64,000 nucleotides of DNA, taken from NCBI RefSeq assembly GCF_001315105.1, contig NZ_BAZR01000002.1, positions 372,001-436,000 of the forward strand, given 5' to 3'. Positions 19,343 through 28,659 of the stretch are shown here, in pieces (position 1 is the stretch's first letter; each line of letters starts with the position of its first letter). This DNA is from Paenibacillus sp. JCM 10914. GTDB taxonomy: Bacteria > Bacillota > Bacilli > Paenibacillales > Paenibacillaceae. The notes under the pieces are model-generated. The model worked only from the letters and a program-made list of their open reading frames with translations, searched no databases and was not told the origin of the DNA. The translations under genes and the position numbers were made by a program.

Positions 19343-21202
19343 ATGTTGCATAAGACGGCTTTTGAACATTTACCGCTTGGGGCGATCAAACCTCGCGGCT
19401 GGTTAAAAGACCAACTAGAAATTCAGGCAAATGGTTTGACGGGGCATCTGGAAGAACAATGGAAGGATGTCGGTCCGGACAATGGATGGCTGGGCGGACA
19501 AGGGGAAAGTTGGGAGCGGGGGCCGTATTATGTTGACGGCCTGCTTCCATTAGCGTATCTGCTGGAAGATGAGAGATTGATTCAGAAGGCAAATCGCTGG
19601 GTCGAGTGGTCGCTTGCAAGCCAGCAGGAGAATGGCATGTTCGGCCCGAACCGCATTACATCCGTGAATCAGGATATCGATAAGGAGCAGGACTGGTGGC
19701 ATTATATGATCATGCTGAAAGTGATGATGCTGCATGAAGAAGCAACGGGTGACGAGAGGGTTCAGCCATTCCTCACGAAGTTCTTCCGTTATGTTCACTC
19801 TGTGATTAAGCAGCAGCCGCTGCGGGGCTGGGCCAAGACCAGGGGAGCCGAGATGCTGTTATGCATCGTATGGTTATATCGGCGAACGGAACAACCTTAC
19901 TTGCTGGACCTTGCCGATATCGTGGCGAAGCAGACAACGAATTGGAGCGAGATCTTTCACGATTTTCCGTTCTGGCGAAAGGTGGAGCAGTGGGATTGGA
20001 CGACACATGTCGTGAATGTCGCGATGGGCATCAAAACTCCCGGCGTATTATTCGAATTGAACGGGGAGGAAGCAGAACGCGTAAGCGTGCATCAAGGCAT
20101 CGATTCGTTGATGACCTATCACGGTCAAGCCCATGGCATGTTCTCGGGAGATGAGTGGCTGTCCGGCACACATCCGAGTCAGGGAGTGGAATTATGTGCC
20201 GTTGTTGAGTACATGTTCTCCATGGAACAGTTAACGCGAATCTTCGGCGAAGGACGGTTCGGGGACATCTTGGAGAAAGTAGCCTTTAACGCGCTGCCGG
20301 CGGCAATCTCCGCCGACTGGACTTCACATCAATATGATCAACAAGTCAATCAGATGCTGTGCAACGTTGCGCCTCGAGCGTGGAGCAACAGTCCCGATGC
20401 CAACGTGTTCGGCTTGGAACCGAATTTCGGATGTTGTACCGCCAACATGCACCAGGGCTGGCCCAAGCTGGCCTCGCACCTCTGGATGAAGGATCAGGAA
20501 GACGGACTCGTTGCGGTATCCTATGCGCCTTGCACATTGAGTACTACGGTTGGACACGGGGTAGCGGCTACCTTAGAAGTCTCAGGGGAATATCCGTTCA
20601 AGGAGCATATTCGAGTCGAACTGGGATTAGAGCGTCCGGTGTCGTTCCCTATTTCCCTCCGAATCCCGGAATGGTGCGATCATCCGGTCATTAGCGTCAA
20701 TGGTCGTGTATTGCCGATCCAGGTCAAGAACGGTTATGCAAAAATCGTACAAGATTGGCATAACGGCGACCGCCTGGATGTTCACCTTCCTATGGAAGTG
20801 AAGACGACGTCACGAAGCATGTACGCGACGAGCATCGAGAGGGGACCCCTCGTCTATGTGCTGCCGGTGAAGGAGAATTGGCAAATGATTCAGCAGCGCG
20901 AGCAGTTTCACGACTGGGAGGTGTATCCGGCATCACCGTGGAAATATGGTCTGATGGCGAATACGGATTTCGAAGTTCAGGAAGGGGATATGGTTCGCCA
21001 ACCGTTTCTGGCCAAGAACGCACCTGTGCGCGTGAAGGTCAAGGGTCAGTTGATTCGTGATTGGAAGATGGAGGGCAACAACGCCGGAAACCCTCCGCTG
21101 CATCCGAACACTGATGGACAGCCCGTTACAGAATTGGAGTTAGTTCCATATGGAAGCGCCAAGCTGCGAATCGGCGAGTTTCCGTTGATACGGAAATTGT
21201 AA
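19343..21202 (+). CDS. GH127-family glycoside hydrolase (beta-L-arabinofuranosidase-like)
   Basis: 619-aa protein of the former DUF1680 family. It has the (alpha/alpha)6 barrel motifs ENGMFGPN, LSGTHPSQGVELCAVVEYMFS (with the conserved glutamates) and EPNFGCCTANMHQGWPK, which carries the Cys pair involved in zinc binding and catalysis in HypBA1. The C-terminal third looks like a beta-sandwich. No signal peptide, so it probably acts in the cytoplasm on imported oligosaccharides. The start ATG 19343 is preceded by GGAGCGTG. The AraC regulator next door probably controls it. Precise sugar specificity is not visible. Confidence 0.9.
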   Translation: MLHKTAFEHLPLGAIKPRGWLKDQLEIQANGLTGHLEEQWKDVGPDNGWLGGQGESWERGPYYVDGLLPLAYLLEDERLIQKANRWVEWSLASQQENGMFGPNRITSVNQDIDKEQDWWHYMIMLKVMMLHEEATGDERVQPFLTKFFRYVHSVIKQQPLRGWAKTRGAEMLLCIVWLYRRTEQPYLLDLADIVAKQTTNWSEIFHDFPFWRKVEQWDWTTHVVNVAMGIKTPGVLFELNGEEAERVSVHQGIDSLMTYHGQAHGMFSGDEWLSGTHPSQGVELCAVVEYMFSMEQLTRIFGEGRFGDILEKVAFNALPAAISADWTSHQYDQQVNQMLCNVAPRAWSNSPDANVFGLEPNFGCCTANMHQGWPKLASHLWMKDQEDGLVAVSYAPCTLSTTVGHGVAATLEVSGEYPFKEHIRVELGLERPVSFPISLRIPEWCDHPVISVNGRVLPIQVKNGYAKIVQDWHNGDRLDVHLPMEVKTTSRSMYATSIERGPLVYVLPVKENWQMIQQREQFHDWEVYPASPWKYGLMANTDFEVQEGDMVRQPFLAKNAPVRVKVKGQLIRDWKMEGNNAGNPPLHPNTDGQPVTELELVPYGSAKLRIGEFPLIRKL

Positions 21203-21255
21203 TCGAATGGCTACCAGATAACGTAAGCCCTGAAAACAGAACAATTGGTGGACAG

Positions 21256-21288
21256 AGCGGCAGACTAGAAATTGGTCTGCCGCTTTAA
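21256..21288 (+). terminator. Terminator after GH127 gene
   Basis: AGCGGCAGAC pairs with GTCTGCCGCT around a 9-nt loop and is followed by TTTAAT. Two further hairpins follow within 100 bp (TTAATGATTG with its complement, and AGCAAACAGCT with its complement). Confidence 0.75.
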
Positions 21289-21358
21289 TGATTGAATGAT
21301 TACCAATCATTAATCGACTCTTCAGACCAAATATATGATCACTCGCCAAGCAAACAGC

Positions 21359-21712
21359 TCAGGAATTGTATCGGCAGCTGTTTGCTTTCCCATAGGGGTT
21401 ATTCCAATGTATTTCAGCTGGACAGTTGGTAGGTATCACATCCATCCGCTGTGAAGCATTATTTAATGAGGTCACGCGACTGATCAACGCAGGCGGAGCA
21501 ACCTTCAGAACAAAAGCGTTCAAAGACATGGTATCCAATGCTTGACTGGAACCAGCCAGCATCATCGCCACAATCAATACGCCTAGCCCATTATTGCATC
21601 ACACCGATGATGACAAGTGGCTTGATACTTATCCGGTCATACAGCCGCCCGACAACCTGAGCTTCAGCTTACCACCCGTCAGATTCAATATAGTAAAGAC
21701 TGTTGAAATCAG
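21359..21712 (-). pseudogene. MFS transporter remnant
   Basis: Reading the minus strand across several frames gives STVFTILNLTGGKL, VVGRLYDRISIKPLVIIGV, LGVLIVAMMLAGSSQALDT and NAFVLKVAPPALISRVTSLNN, the look of a major facilitator transporter. Several frameshifts, stops and missing ends show real decay, unlike the single-base breaks elsewhere in this window. No function is expected. Confidence 0.6.
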
Positions 21713-21888
21713 ATGCTAGAGGGTGAGATCGATTCGACCGATCCCTTAGCGCTGGAGATGTTAAAGGCTTTTCCGTTTAGTCTGGTTCCTGCTTGGGAAA
21801 TCGGTATGACAGGATTGTATTTATCTTCCACTGGTGCTATGGTTAATTTATTAATCCAACTAATAGTATTGGAATTGGAGGGATGGTC

Positions 21889-22826
21889 TTGCCTAAGATT
21901 GCAAAAAATCTAACCGAACTCATAGGTAATACACCTTTGCTAGAGTTAACTAACTATTCTGCTAAGCAGCAGTTGAGTTCATCGATTATAGCTAAATTAG
22001 AATACTTTAATCCGGCTGGAAGCGTGAAAGATAGAATCGGAGTCGCTATGCTAAAGGATGCGGAAAAGCAAGGGCTTATCAATCAGGAGACTGTAATTAT
22101 AGAGCCGACTAGCGGCAATACAGGTGTAGGTCTTGCTTTTGCAGCAGCAGCATTAGGCTATCGATTGATCATCACGCTACCTGAGAGCTTTAGTCTGGAA
22201 CGCAGAAAACTATTAATCGCACTCGGAGCGGAACTGATTTTGACGCCTGTGCAGGAGGGGATGTCAGGTGCCATTCGCAAAGCCGAGGAGTTGGCAGCAA
22301 CCATTCCGAATTCATACATACCACAGCAATTCATGAATCCAGCTAACCCTGGTATTCATAAAACAACGACTGCCGAAGAAATCTGGAGGGATACGGACGG
22401 AGAGGTTGATATATTTGTGTGTGGAGTAGGAACGGGAGGTACCATATCCGGAGTTGGTGAAATCTTAAAGGCGAGAAAGCTACCGTAAAAATCATGGCCG
22501 TGGAGCCAGCGGATTCACCCGTTCTTTCAGGTGGCAATCGGGGGATGCATAAGATTCAAGGTATAGGAGCAGGTTTTGTACCTGATAATTTCAATAGTGC
22601 TGTAGTCGATGAAATTATTCAAGTTGAGAATGAACATGCATATCAAACAACGCGAGATCTGGCTAAAAGTGAAGGTTTGTTAGCAGGAATATCATCAGGC
22701 GCAGCGGTCTATGCTGCTTCCCAAATTGCCAGGAGACCCGAATCTAGCAACAAGGTGATCGTCGTCTTGCTTCCGGATACAGGGGAAAGGTATCTGTCCG
22801 TTGAAGGTTTGTTTCCTGAGCAATAG
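21889..22826 (+). pseudogene. cysK: Cysteine synthase A, frameshifted
   Basis: O-acetylserine sulfhydrylase, a PLP enzyme of about 311 aa when repaired. [11 protein letters not shown] holds the PLP lysine, followed by [24 protein letters not shown] and SGAAVYAA. One A is missing in GAGAAAGCTACC near 22478 (expected AAAA); fixing it joins [22 protein letters not shown] sits directly against the ATG at 21883, so the TTG at 21889, seven bases from the site, is the likelier start. No S-box or T-box leader was seen. A paralog (CysK or OASS-B type) role is possible. Confidence 0.85.
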
Positions 22827-22843
22827 AATAGGATCAAACTCTA

Positions 22844-22898
22844 TAGCCGGGAGAACGTGACAGCCCCTGGGGCAACCCCGAGACCCAAATGTTCTCGC
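22844..22898. other. Strong hairpin of unknown role
   Basis: GGGAGAAC and GTTCTC form the outer stem around an inner CCTGGGG-CAA-CCCCGAG hairpin, 18 bases after the cysK stop. There is no T tract, so it is not a standard terminator. A structured RNA end or a repeat element is possible. Confidence 0.4.
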
Positions 22899-22954
22899 AC
22901 TACTACCGACGAATCACAACTGAGGTGGTTGAGGCGACGTCCTGCATTATCAGT

Positions 22955-23160
22955 GAAAGAAATTCCTGCAAAAATGCAGGAATTTGCGGGCTGAAGCTGC
23001 GATATATACCAAAAGCCTGCAAATGTGCAGGCTTTTAGCTCGAATTGGGGCTAATTGGACAAATAAGGGATAAAAACCTGCATTTTTGCATCTTTTTCTG
23101 CTGAAGGGATAGATACTGATGAAAATAACTGCACATACGCATCTTTTTACGTATTCACGG
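22955..23160. repeat. Intergenic TGCA-hairpin repeat cluster (copy 1)
   Basis: Four related units of roughly 50-60 nt, each with a TGCA-n4-TGCA hairpin: CCTGCAAAAATGCAGG, GCCTGCAAATGTGCAGGC, CCTGCATTTTTGCA and CTGCACATACGCA, mostly followed by TTT runs. The same kind of cluster occurs at 26398-26580. No coding content was seen. The region up to 23426 holds nothing else recognisable. Confidence 0.65.
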
Positions 23161-23426
23161 ATATGCAGAGTTTGAGCTTTCTCGGAAAATGGCCGATTGG
23201 AAAGATTGCACAGCATGGGTCAAGTACACGAGTGGAGATAAGGTACTGGTCTGGCTGGTAATTCGCTCTAGAGACCAAGATGGATCAGGATGAATCTTAG
23301 ATGAATAGAGTCGAATTCAAGTGGCGCCAAGCGGAAGTTTTTTACAAATGGCCGAAAATAACGTACTATTCTATCAAGAGGCTCTATCTATTATTATGAA
23401 TTCACATAGGAAAGGGTGCTGACGTT

Positions 23427-24149
23427 ATGAACCGAATTGCTTGCGTCACCGGGGCTGATCGCGGCTTGGGCTTAAGCCTGACACGCTGGCTGCTCGAACA
23501 TGGATTTACCGTATTTGCAGGGCGCTATATGCAAGAATGGGAAGAACTTGATCAGCTGAAACGGATCTATCCGCAGAAACTAGAGCTTGTAGCGCTAGAT
23601 GTTGGCAATGCGGATAGCGTTGAACAAGCAGCTGCTGCGATAGGGGACAAGGCGCCCCATCTCGATCTTATCATTAACAATGCCGGCATTACCAAGGCAA
23701 CGGATCAGGCGACGGTTGAAGGGGATCTGGATTTCGATTCGATGATGCAAATCTATAATGTGAATACGCTGGGTGCCCTTCGGGTGAGTCATGCCTTAAT
23801 GGAACTGCTGCTGCAAGGAACCGACAAGTTGATCGTCAATATATCTTCGGAGGCGGGCAGCGTTAGTCGCAATCAAAGAAATGTCATGTACGGTTATTGC
23901 ATGTCCAAGTCAGCGCTCAATATGCAATCTTCGATTCTGCACCAGCATTTGCGGCCGCAAGGGGGACAAGTGATGGTCATCTATCCGGGATGGCTGCAAT
24001 CATACATGGGCGGGGATTTGAACATGTCTGCGCCGATTTCACCTGACGTATCCGCGGACGGCATTATGAAGCTGGTTACGAATCATGAAGCTTATAAGCG
24101 TGAACAACCGATTTTTCTGGATTATGAGGGTCAGGAATGGCCGTGGTAA
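23427..24149 (+). CDS. SDR-family oxidoreductase
   Basis: 240-aa short-chain dehydrogenase. TGADRGLGLSL binds the cofactor, NNAGIT and the catalytic Ser (NISSEAGS) and Tyr-Lys (YGYCMSKSALN) are all present. The start at 23427 is preceded by AAAGGGTG. It is followed 41 bp later by a ThuA-like gene on the same strand and may be co-transcribed. ThuA-like proteins belong to sugar metabolism, so a sugar or polyol dehydrogenase is plausible but not shown. Confidence 0.86.
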   Translation: MNRIACVTGADRGLGLSLTRWLLEHGFTVFAGRYMQEWEELDQLKRIYPQKLELVALDVGNADSVEQAAAAIGDKAPHLDLIINNAGITKATDQATVEGDLDFDSMMQIYNVNTLGALRVSHALMELLLQGTDKLIVNISSEAGSVSRNQRNVMYGYCMSKSALNMQSSILHQHLRPQGGQVMVIYPGWLQSYMGGDLNMSAPISPDVSADGIMKLVTNHEAYKREQPIFLDYEGQEWPW

Positions 24150-24190
24150 AAAGGCTTGCCAGCCAGTATAACAAAGAGAGGTGCTGAATC

Positions 24191-24826
24191 ATGAAAGCGA
24201 TTGCGTTAGGACAGTACGAAGGAGCGCGGTATCATCCGTTCACTCTCGTTGATGATGAGATCAAGGCGATATTCTCGGATGTGATGGAGATCGAGTGCAC
24301 AGAGGATTATGCTGCATTGCAAGCGGATAAGCTGAAAACATATGATCTGTTTATATCGTATGCGGAGTTCTCCGATCAGGAGATTACCGAAGAGCAAGCA
24401 CAGGCGCTGGTATCATATGTGGAGGATGGCGGTGGCTTGCTTGTAATACATAACGGCATCTCGCTGCAGAGAAATAAGCAGCTTGCGCAGTTGATTGGCG
24501 GACGATTCACGGGGCATCCCGAATACACGGCCTTGCCGATCCGTTACAATCAAGGATGCCATCATCCCGTGATTGCGGGATTGCAGGATTTCACGATGGA
24601 CGAGGAGCCGTATCGATTCGAGCTGAGCCCGCATGAGTCGACGATCATCATCGCGGATTATGAGCATGAAGGAGAGCGCTGGCCCGCGGCGTGGGTACAT
24701 ACATATGGCGCTGGACGGGTGGTCTATCTGATGCCGGGGCATCATCTGCCCTCGTTCCAGATCGAAGAGGTGCGGAAACTTATTCGTAATGGCGGCATGT
24801 GGGCAGCCGGTAAAGGCGGGGCTTAA
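24191..24826 (+). CDS. ThuA-domain protein
   Basis: 211-aa protein with the class I glutamine-amidotransferase-like fold of the ThuA family: LALVSYVEDGGGLLVIHNG-like turn at 75-95, GGRFTGHPEY, and a C-terminal WVHTYGAGRVVYLMPGHH that matches the conserved G-x-GRV-x-Y segment. ThuA relatives take part in trehalose or other disaccharide use and in 3-keto sugar pathways. The ATG at 24191 follows AGAGAGGTG. It lies in tandem with the SDR gene. Confidence 0.84.
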   Translation: MKAIALGQYEGARYHPFTLVDDEIKAIFSDVMEIECTEDYAALQADKLKTYDLFISYAEFSDQEITEEQAQALVSYVEDGGGLLVIHNGISLQRNKQLAQLIGGRFTGHPEYTALPIRYNQGCHHPVIAGLQDFTMDEEPYRFELSPHESTIIIADYEHEGERWPAAWVHTYGAGRVVYLMPGHHLPSFQIEEVRKLIRNGGMWAAGKGGA

Positions 24827-25051
24827 TTATCGGATTATTAGCGTGATCAGTTGTCAGCAGGACATCGTCATGTGGCGTTCCTCGGGATGAAGAAACATTA
24901 TACGGCTTCCGGGAGAGCTGGCTTCGAATGAAGCTGCCAACCCAGAAGGTCAAGTATTCGAGTCGGACGCGCATCCACTGGCTTAGACAGAAAGTGTTGG
25001 CAGGCAAGAATGGTTAGCCAATAATAGTGTTGATAAAATTTAGAGCAGAGC

Positions 25052-25097
25052 AGCTCCCATATTACCGTGAGTAGATACGGTTTATGGGAGTTTTTTG
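25052..25097 (+). terminator. Intrinsic terminator
   Basis: CTCCCATA-TT-ACCGT pairs with ACGGT-T-TATGGGAG and is followed by TTTTTTG. Bases 24827-25050 before it hold no convincing gene, only a short open stretch reading ELASNEAANPEGQVFESDAH that could be a remnant. Confidence 0.8.
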
Positions 25098-25106
25098 TGT
25101 TTGAAA

Positions 25107-25164
25107 GTAATTTAAATTACGCTATAAAGAAATAATAATTGACTTATACCGTAATTTAAATTAC
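25107..25164 (+). promoter_or_regulatory. Paired palindromic operators upstream of acetamidase gene
   Basis: The perfect 14-bp palindrome GTAATTTAAATTAC occurs twice, at 25107-25120 and 25151-25164, 44 bp apart centre to centre. A TTGACT hexamer at 25139 lies between them. Two sites about four helical turns apart around a promoter suggest cooperative repression by a dimeric regulator that is not encoded next to it. Confidence 0.65.
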
Positions 25165-25256
25165 CCTTTGAAGTAACGATGCGACGTGATTTTTTGTTAT
25201 TAAGTTCTCGCCCAAATAACGATGCATCGTTTACATAGGGACGAGGAGTGTGAACA

Positions 25257-26213
25257 ATGGCAAAGACGCATGTATTGACCCCGACAAGTGCGACATTGCA
25301 TGGTTTTTTCAGCAAGGATCTGCAGCCGGCTATCCATATTCAATCAGGAGATACGGTAGTGTTTCAGACGCTGGATGCCTCGTGGGGGGTGGTCGAGAGG
25401 TCCGCACCGGGTGCAGCCCGGCAGAAATTCACGGAACGAACGCCGGAACGGCAAGAGGAGCGGTTTGGGCACGCGCTGCTGGGACCTGTGCACATTGAGG
25501 GCGCAAAGCCGGGGCAGACGCTGGAAGTCCGGATAGATGAAGTAATTCCTGGTTCGTGGGGCTGGACAGCGGCCGGAGGGTTTCCAAGTTACTGGAACGA
25601 GAAGCTCGGAATGACGGAAGGGCCGGAGCTCACCCTGGACTTTCGGCTGGATGCCAGAACGATGACCGGGCGGAGCCAGTTCGGAAACTTCAGTTACAGC
25701 GTGGGGCTGAAGCCCTTCATGGGCATCATGGGAATGCCGCCACCGGAAACAGGCAAACATACGACCTTTATTCCGAGGCCGTATGGGGGCAATCTTGACT
25801 GTAAGGAGCTGACGGCCGGGAGCATTTTGTACCTGCCGATTCCGGTGGAGGGCGCGTTATTCTCAACGGGAGACGGTCATGCGGCGCAGGGAGACGGCGA
25901 GGTTAGCGGTCCGGCGCTCGAATGCCCGATGGAGAAGGTGGGCCTGACCTTCCATGTTCGCGATGACATCGCCATGAAATTGCCGCGGGCGAAGACGCCC
26001 TCGGGCTGGTTGACGATGGGATTCCACGAAGATCTGGATGAGGCGATGTGGATGGCCCTCGGGGAGATGCTTGATCTTATGACGGAGCTATATGCGATCT
26101 CTCGCACGGAAGCGTACGCCTATGCCACCATGACCGTCGATTTGCGAATAACGCAGGTTGTGAACACGGTCAAGGGTGTGCATGCTTTTCTGCCATTTGA
26201 TGCGTTGAGGTGA
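25257..26213 (+). CDS. Acetamidase/formamidase family protein
   Basis: 318-aa amidohydrolase of the acetamidase/formamidase (FmdA-AmdA) fold. Motifs: the N-terminal SGDTVVFQTLDASWG, GPVHIEGAKPGQTLEV, RPYGGNLDCKELTAGSILYLPIPVEGALFSTGDGHAAQGDGE and a C-terminal TVDLRITQVVN, which together carry the conserved acidic and histidine residues. It probably releases ammonia from short amides. ATG 25257 follows GAGGAGTG. The twin palindromes upstream point to specific repression. Full length. Confidence 0.9.
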   Translation: MAKTHVLTPTSATLHGFFSKDLQPAIHIQSGDTVVFQTLDASWGVVERSAPGAARQKFTERTPERQEERFGHALLGPVHIEGAKPGQTLEVRIDEVIPGSWGWTAAGGFPSYWNEKLGMTEGPELTLDFRLDARTMTGRSQFGNFSYSVGLKPFMGIMGMPPPETGKHTTFIPRPYGGNLDCKELTAGSILYLPIPVEGALFSTGDGHAAQGDGEVSGPALECPMEKVGLTFHVRDDIAMKLPRAKTPSGWLTMGFHEDLDEAMWMALGEMLDLMTELYAISRTEAYAYATMTVDLRITQVVNTVKGVHAFLPFDALR

Positions 26214-26397
26214 GCGCGTGCACGTACAGGAAGTTATATTTGACATGATGATGAGAGGTTATGGAGCAGGTGGGTAGGAAGGCGCAAGTGGAGATGATGT
26301 AAAAAGATATGATTGACTTGATGCCTAGAAGCATTTGGGGCAGAAGGTATGACGGTAAAAAGACGCTTAGGGCACGTAGTTGGCTTGGCATAAAAGC

Positions 26398-26580
26398 TGC
26401 GAAAGTGCAGTTTTTTATGAGCAAAAGTGGTTCGCGATCGGATATTGCTGCAAAAATGCAGCTTTTTCAGCGCTTTCATCGATTATGGAGGATAAAACAA
26501 CAAAAAAGATGCACTTTAGCAGCAATTCACCTCTTATCGGTTCATTTCCATCGGAAAAGATGCACTTTTGCAATCATTTG
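26398..26580. repeat. Intergenic TGCA-hairpin repeat cluster (copy 2)
   Basis: Units of about 50-57 nt with GCTGCGAAAGTGCAG, GCTGCAAAAATGCAGC, AAAGATGCACTTTAGCAGC and AAAAGATGCACTTTTGCA, flanked by T or A runs. The first two units face the last two. Related to the cluster at 22955-23160. The preceding bases 26214-26397 show no gene. Confidence 0.65.
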
Positions 26581-26640
26581 TGACTGACAACAAAACAACC
26601 CCAAGCACAAACTGCGCATAATGATGAGGAGGAAATACAG

Positions 26641-27427
26641 ATGCAAATATTCGAAAGTATGATAAACAATCAAGGCGTCAATCTTCATGTGACCGAGGTA
26701 TATCGAGACATGAAGCAGGAGCTGCCGCTGGTGATCATTCCCGGATTATCCGAATCGGCCCGAGGATTATGTGCATGTACTGGAGCAGTTGGCGCCAAGG
26801 CATACGATCGTTATTACCATGCGAGGTCGTGGCCAGAGTGATTCGCCGGTATCTGGATATAGGCTGGAGGATCATGTTCGTGACATTGATGCGGTGATAC
26901 GGCATCTGGAACTTGAACAGTTCATTCTGATGGGCTATTCCCGCGGCGTGTCCTACCAGCTAAGCTATGCTGTCCAGCATCCTGAGCGCATTCAAGGATT
27001 GATCATCGGCGATTATCCGGCTGTTCATACGCAGTTGCCGCCAGGCTGGGTGGATTTCTTCGCATCGTTGCCGCCTTGGCGAGGGAAGACGTTGTATGAG
27101 CGAATGACGGTCGAAGCCGTGCAGGCACTTCAGCGAGAATCCAGCAAGGTCGAGTTATGGGACGAGTTGCCCAAGCTGGAATGTCCGGTACTCATAATAC
27201 ATGGCGTAAAACCGCATCCCGGGTTATCATTAGAAGCAGTGGAACAATATAAGCGAGTGTTGCCACATGCGATTGTGGTAGCGTTCGAGGAGCATGATCA
27301 TAATCTGTTCGAGCCGGATGTGGATACATTCGTCCGCACAGCGGATTCATTCATGAATGAGATCAGCAATAGCAACCATAATTCATCGACAACGAATACA
27401 AAGGGTGTACGCACTTGGATAATCTAA
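26641..27427 (+). pseudogene. Alpha/beta hydrolase, frameshifted
   Basis: About 261 aa when repaired. MQIFESMINNQGVNLHV leads to VIIPGLSESA (oxyanion region), where an extra C near 26760 (CCC for CC) shifts the frame; EDYVHVLEQLAPRHTIV then continues. The nucleophile elbow GYSRGV, RGRGQSDSP and a late HDHNLFEPD (catalytic His) are present. Its end overlaps the next gene by 13 nt, so the two are probably translated together. The substrate is unknown. Confidence 0.8.
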
Positions 27428-28461
27428 AGCTCAATGTAAATCTATTAAGACAACGGGTACCCAACCTAACCAGCGCAGCCAAATCCGTGGGTTTGAGGCC
27501 AGCGACGGTATCGAATTTATGCACGGGAAAAATCCCGGTAGGGCGCGCCGAAGTTCGCACCATCGCAGCGCTTGCGTCCTTGGCAAAATGCAGCCTGGAT
27601 GAGCTCATCCTGCGCGGGGAGACGGTCGATATGATCGAGACCGGCATCAAGCCGCTCGATCTGTTCGCACCGCTGGCGAAGGGCGGCACGGTTGGACTCG
27701 TCGCACGGCCAGGGATGGGGCAGCTCGTCGTGCTCGGCGAACTGTTTTACCAATTCCGACAGGAGGGGTATTTGGTGATCCTGCTCAAGCCGGATGGTGA
27801 GTACCCGGAATTACAGGATATTCTGGATGACGTGGAGCAGGTCACGAATACGATCGATGAAACCTACGAGATCATAAAGTCCGCGGGACTCGGCAAGGAC
27901 GTGATCTTCGCCGCGGATCGGGAGCATGTCATGACGGGGAAGATCTATGATCTTCAAGAACGTCTGCAACAGGCAGGTTTATACAATGTCACGACCTTTC
28001 TGGTCGATCTGAAGGGTGCAGTTGTGGACGAGGATATTCCTTATGGTCCGCTCGAAACCTTATGGTACTTCGATGCCGATCTGGCGGCAAGGTATAAGTT
28101 CCCGGCAGTCAATCCGCTCTATTCCACTTCATCGGTGTTGGAAGGAGTTCACCTCGATCAGAATCATGTCTCCATCCAACAGCGAGCGCAGAAGCTGCTG
28201 CGTCGTTATCGTGAACTGCGTTCCTTGGTCAACGTAAGGGGACTGGCGGCCATACCTTCGGCAGATCTGAAGACGTACGAACGTGGAGAGCGCTTGGAAG
28301 CTTATCTAACGCAGCCGTTTCATGTGGCCGAGCCCTTCACAGGCCGAGCCGGGGAGCGGGTTGCACTACAAGATATGTTACATGACGTACAGGCCATTCT
28401 GAATGGCAGCATGGATCACCGTTCCGTTGAGAGTTTGACCTGGATCGGCACGATCCAATAG
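27415..28461 (+). CDS. HTH-domain protein fused to a degenerate F1-ATPase beta-like domain
   Basis: 348 aa. Residues 1-65 look like a helix-turn-helix (LTSAAKSVGLRPATVSNLCTG). From about 68 it follows the F1 ATP synthase beta subunit: ETGIKPLDLFAPLAKGGTVGL (as ETGIKVVDLLAPYAKGG), then VNPLYSTSSVLE, VSIQQRAQKLLRRYREL, LEAYLTQPFHVAEPFTG in the same order as the real beta subunit. The Walker A is ARPGMGQL, lacking the Lys and Thr, and the Walker B is VDLKG, so ATP hydrolysis is not expected. The central catalytic part is shortened. The start is TTG 27415, with AAAGGGTG ahead of it. Probably a DNA-binding regulator using a nucleotide-sensing or scaffold pseudo-ATPase; function unknown. Confidence 0.8.
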   Translation: MDNLKLNVNLLRQRVPNLTSAAKSVGLRPATVSNLCTGKIPVGRAEVRTIAALASLAKCSLDELILRGETVDMIETGIKPLDLFAPLAKGGTVGLVARPGMGQLVVLGELFYQFRQEGYLVILLKPDGEYPELQDILDDVEQVTNTIDETYEIIKSAGLGKDVIFAADREHVMTGKIYDLQERLQQAGLYNVTTFLVDLKGAVVDEDIPYGPLETLWYFDADLAARYKFPAVNPLYSTSSVLEGVHLDQNHVSIQQRAQKLLRRYRELRSLVNVRGLAAIPSADLKTYERGERLEAYLTQPFHVAEPFTGRAGERVALQDMLHDVQAILNGSMDHRSVESLTWIGTIQ

Positions 28462-28487
28462 TGACATAATCCTAGCCGGATGGGGAG

Positions 28488-28515
28488 AAGACCGCTATTT
28501 GCGGTCTTTTTTTTT
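28488..28515 (+). terminator. Terminator after the HTH/F1-like gene
   Basis: AAGACCGC pairs with GCGGTCTT across TATTT and is followed by nine T residues. Confidence 0.9.
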
Positions 28516-28659
28516 CTTCAAAATAAGTCAATATCTCATTTTATTGATCGGAAATATCAGATATTTGCACAAATCCACATAAAATAATGCGGATGTCCCA
28601 TAGATGCTCATGGCGGTGCAGTATATAATATGAGCAGTTTACATAGAGGAGAGATGGAG

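Noticed and set aside
21713..21913. 66-codon plus-strand frame before cysK
   Set aside because: No ribosome binding site and its end runs into the cysK start in another frame; probably chance in a decayed region.
22955..26580. Possible CRISPR array because of repeated short palindromes
   Set aside because: Units are few, spacing and sequence vary, units face both ways and there are no cas genes.
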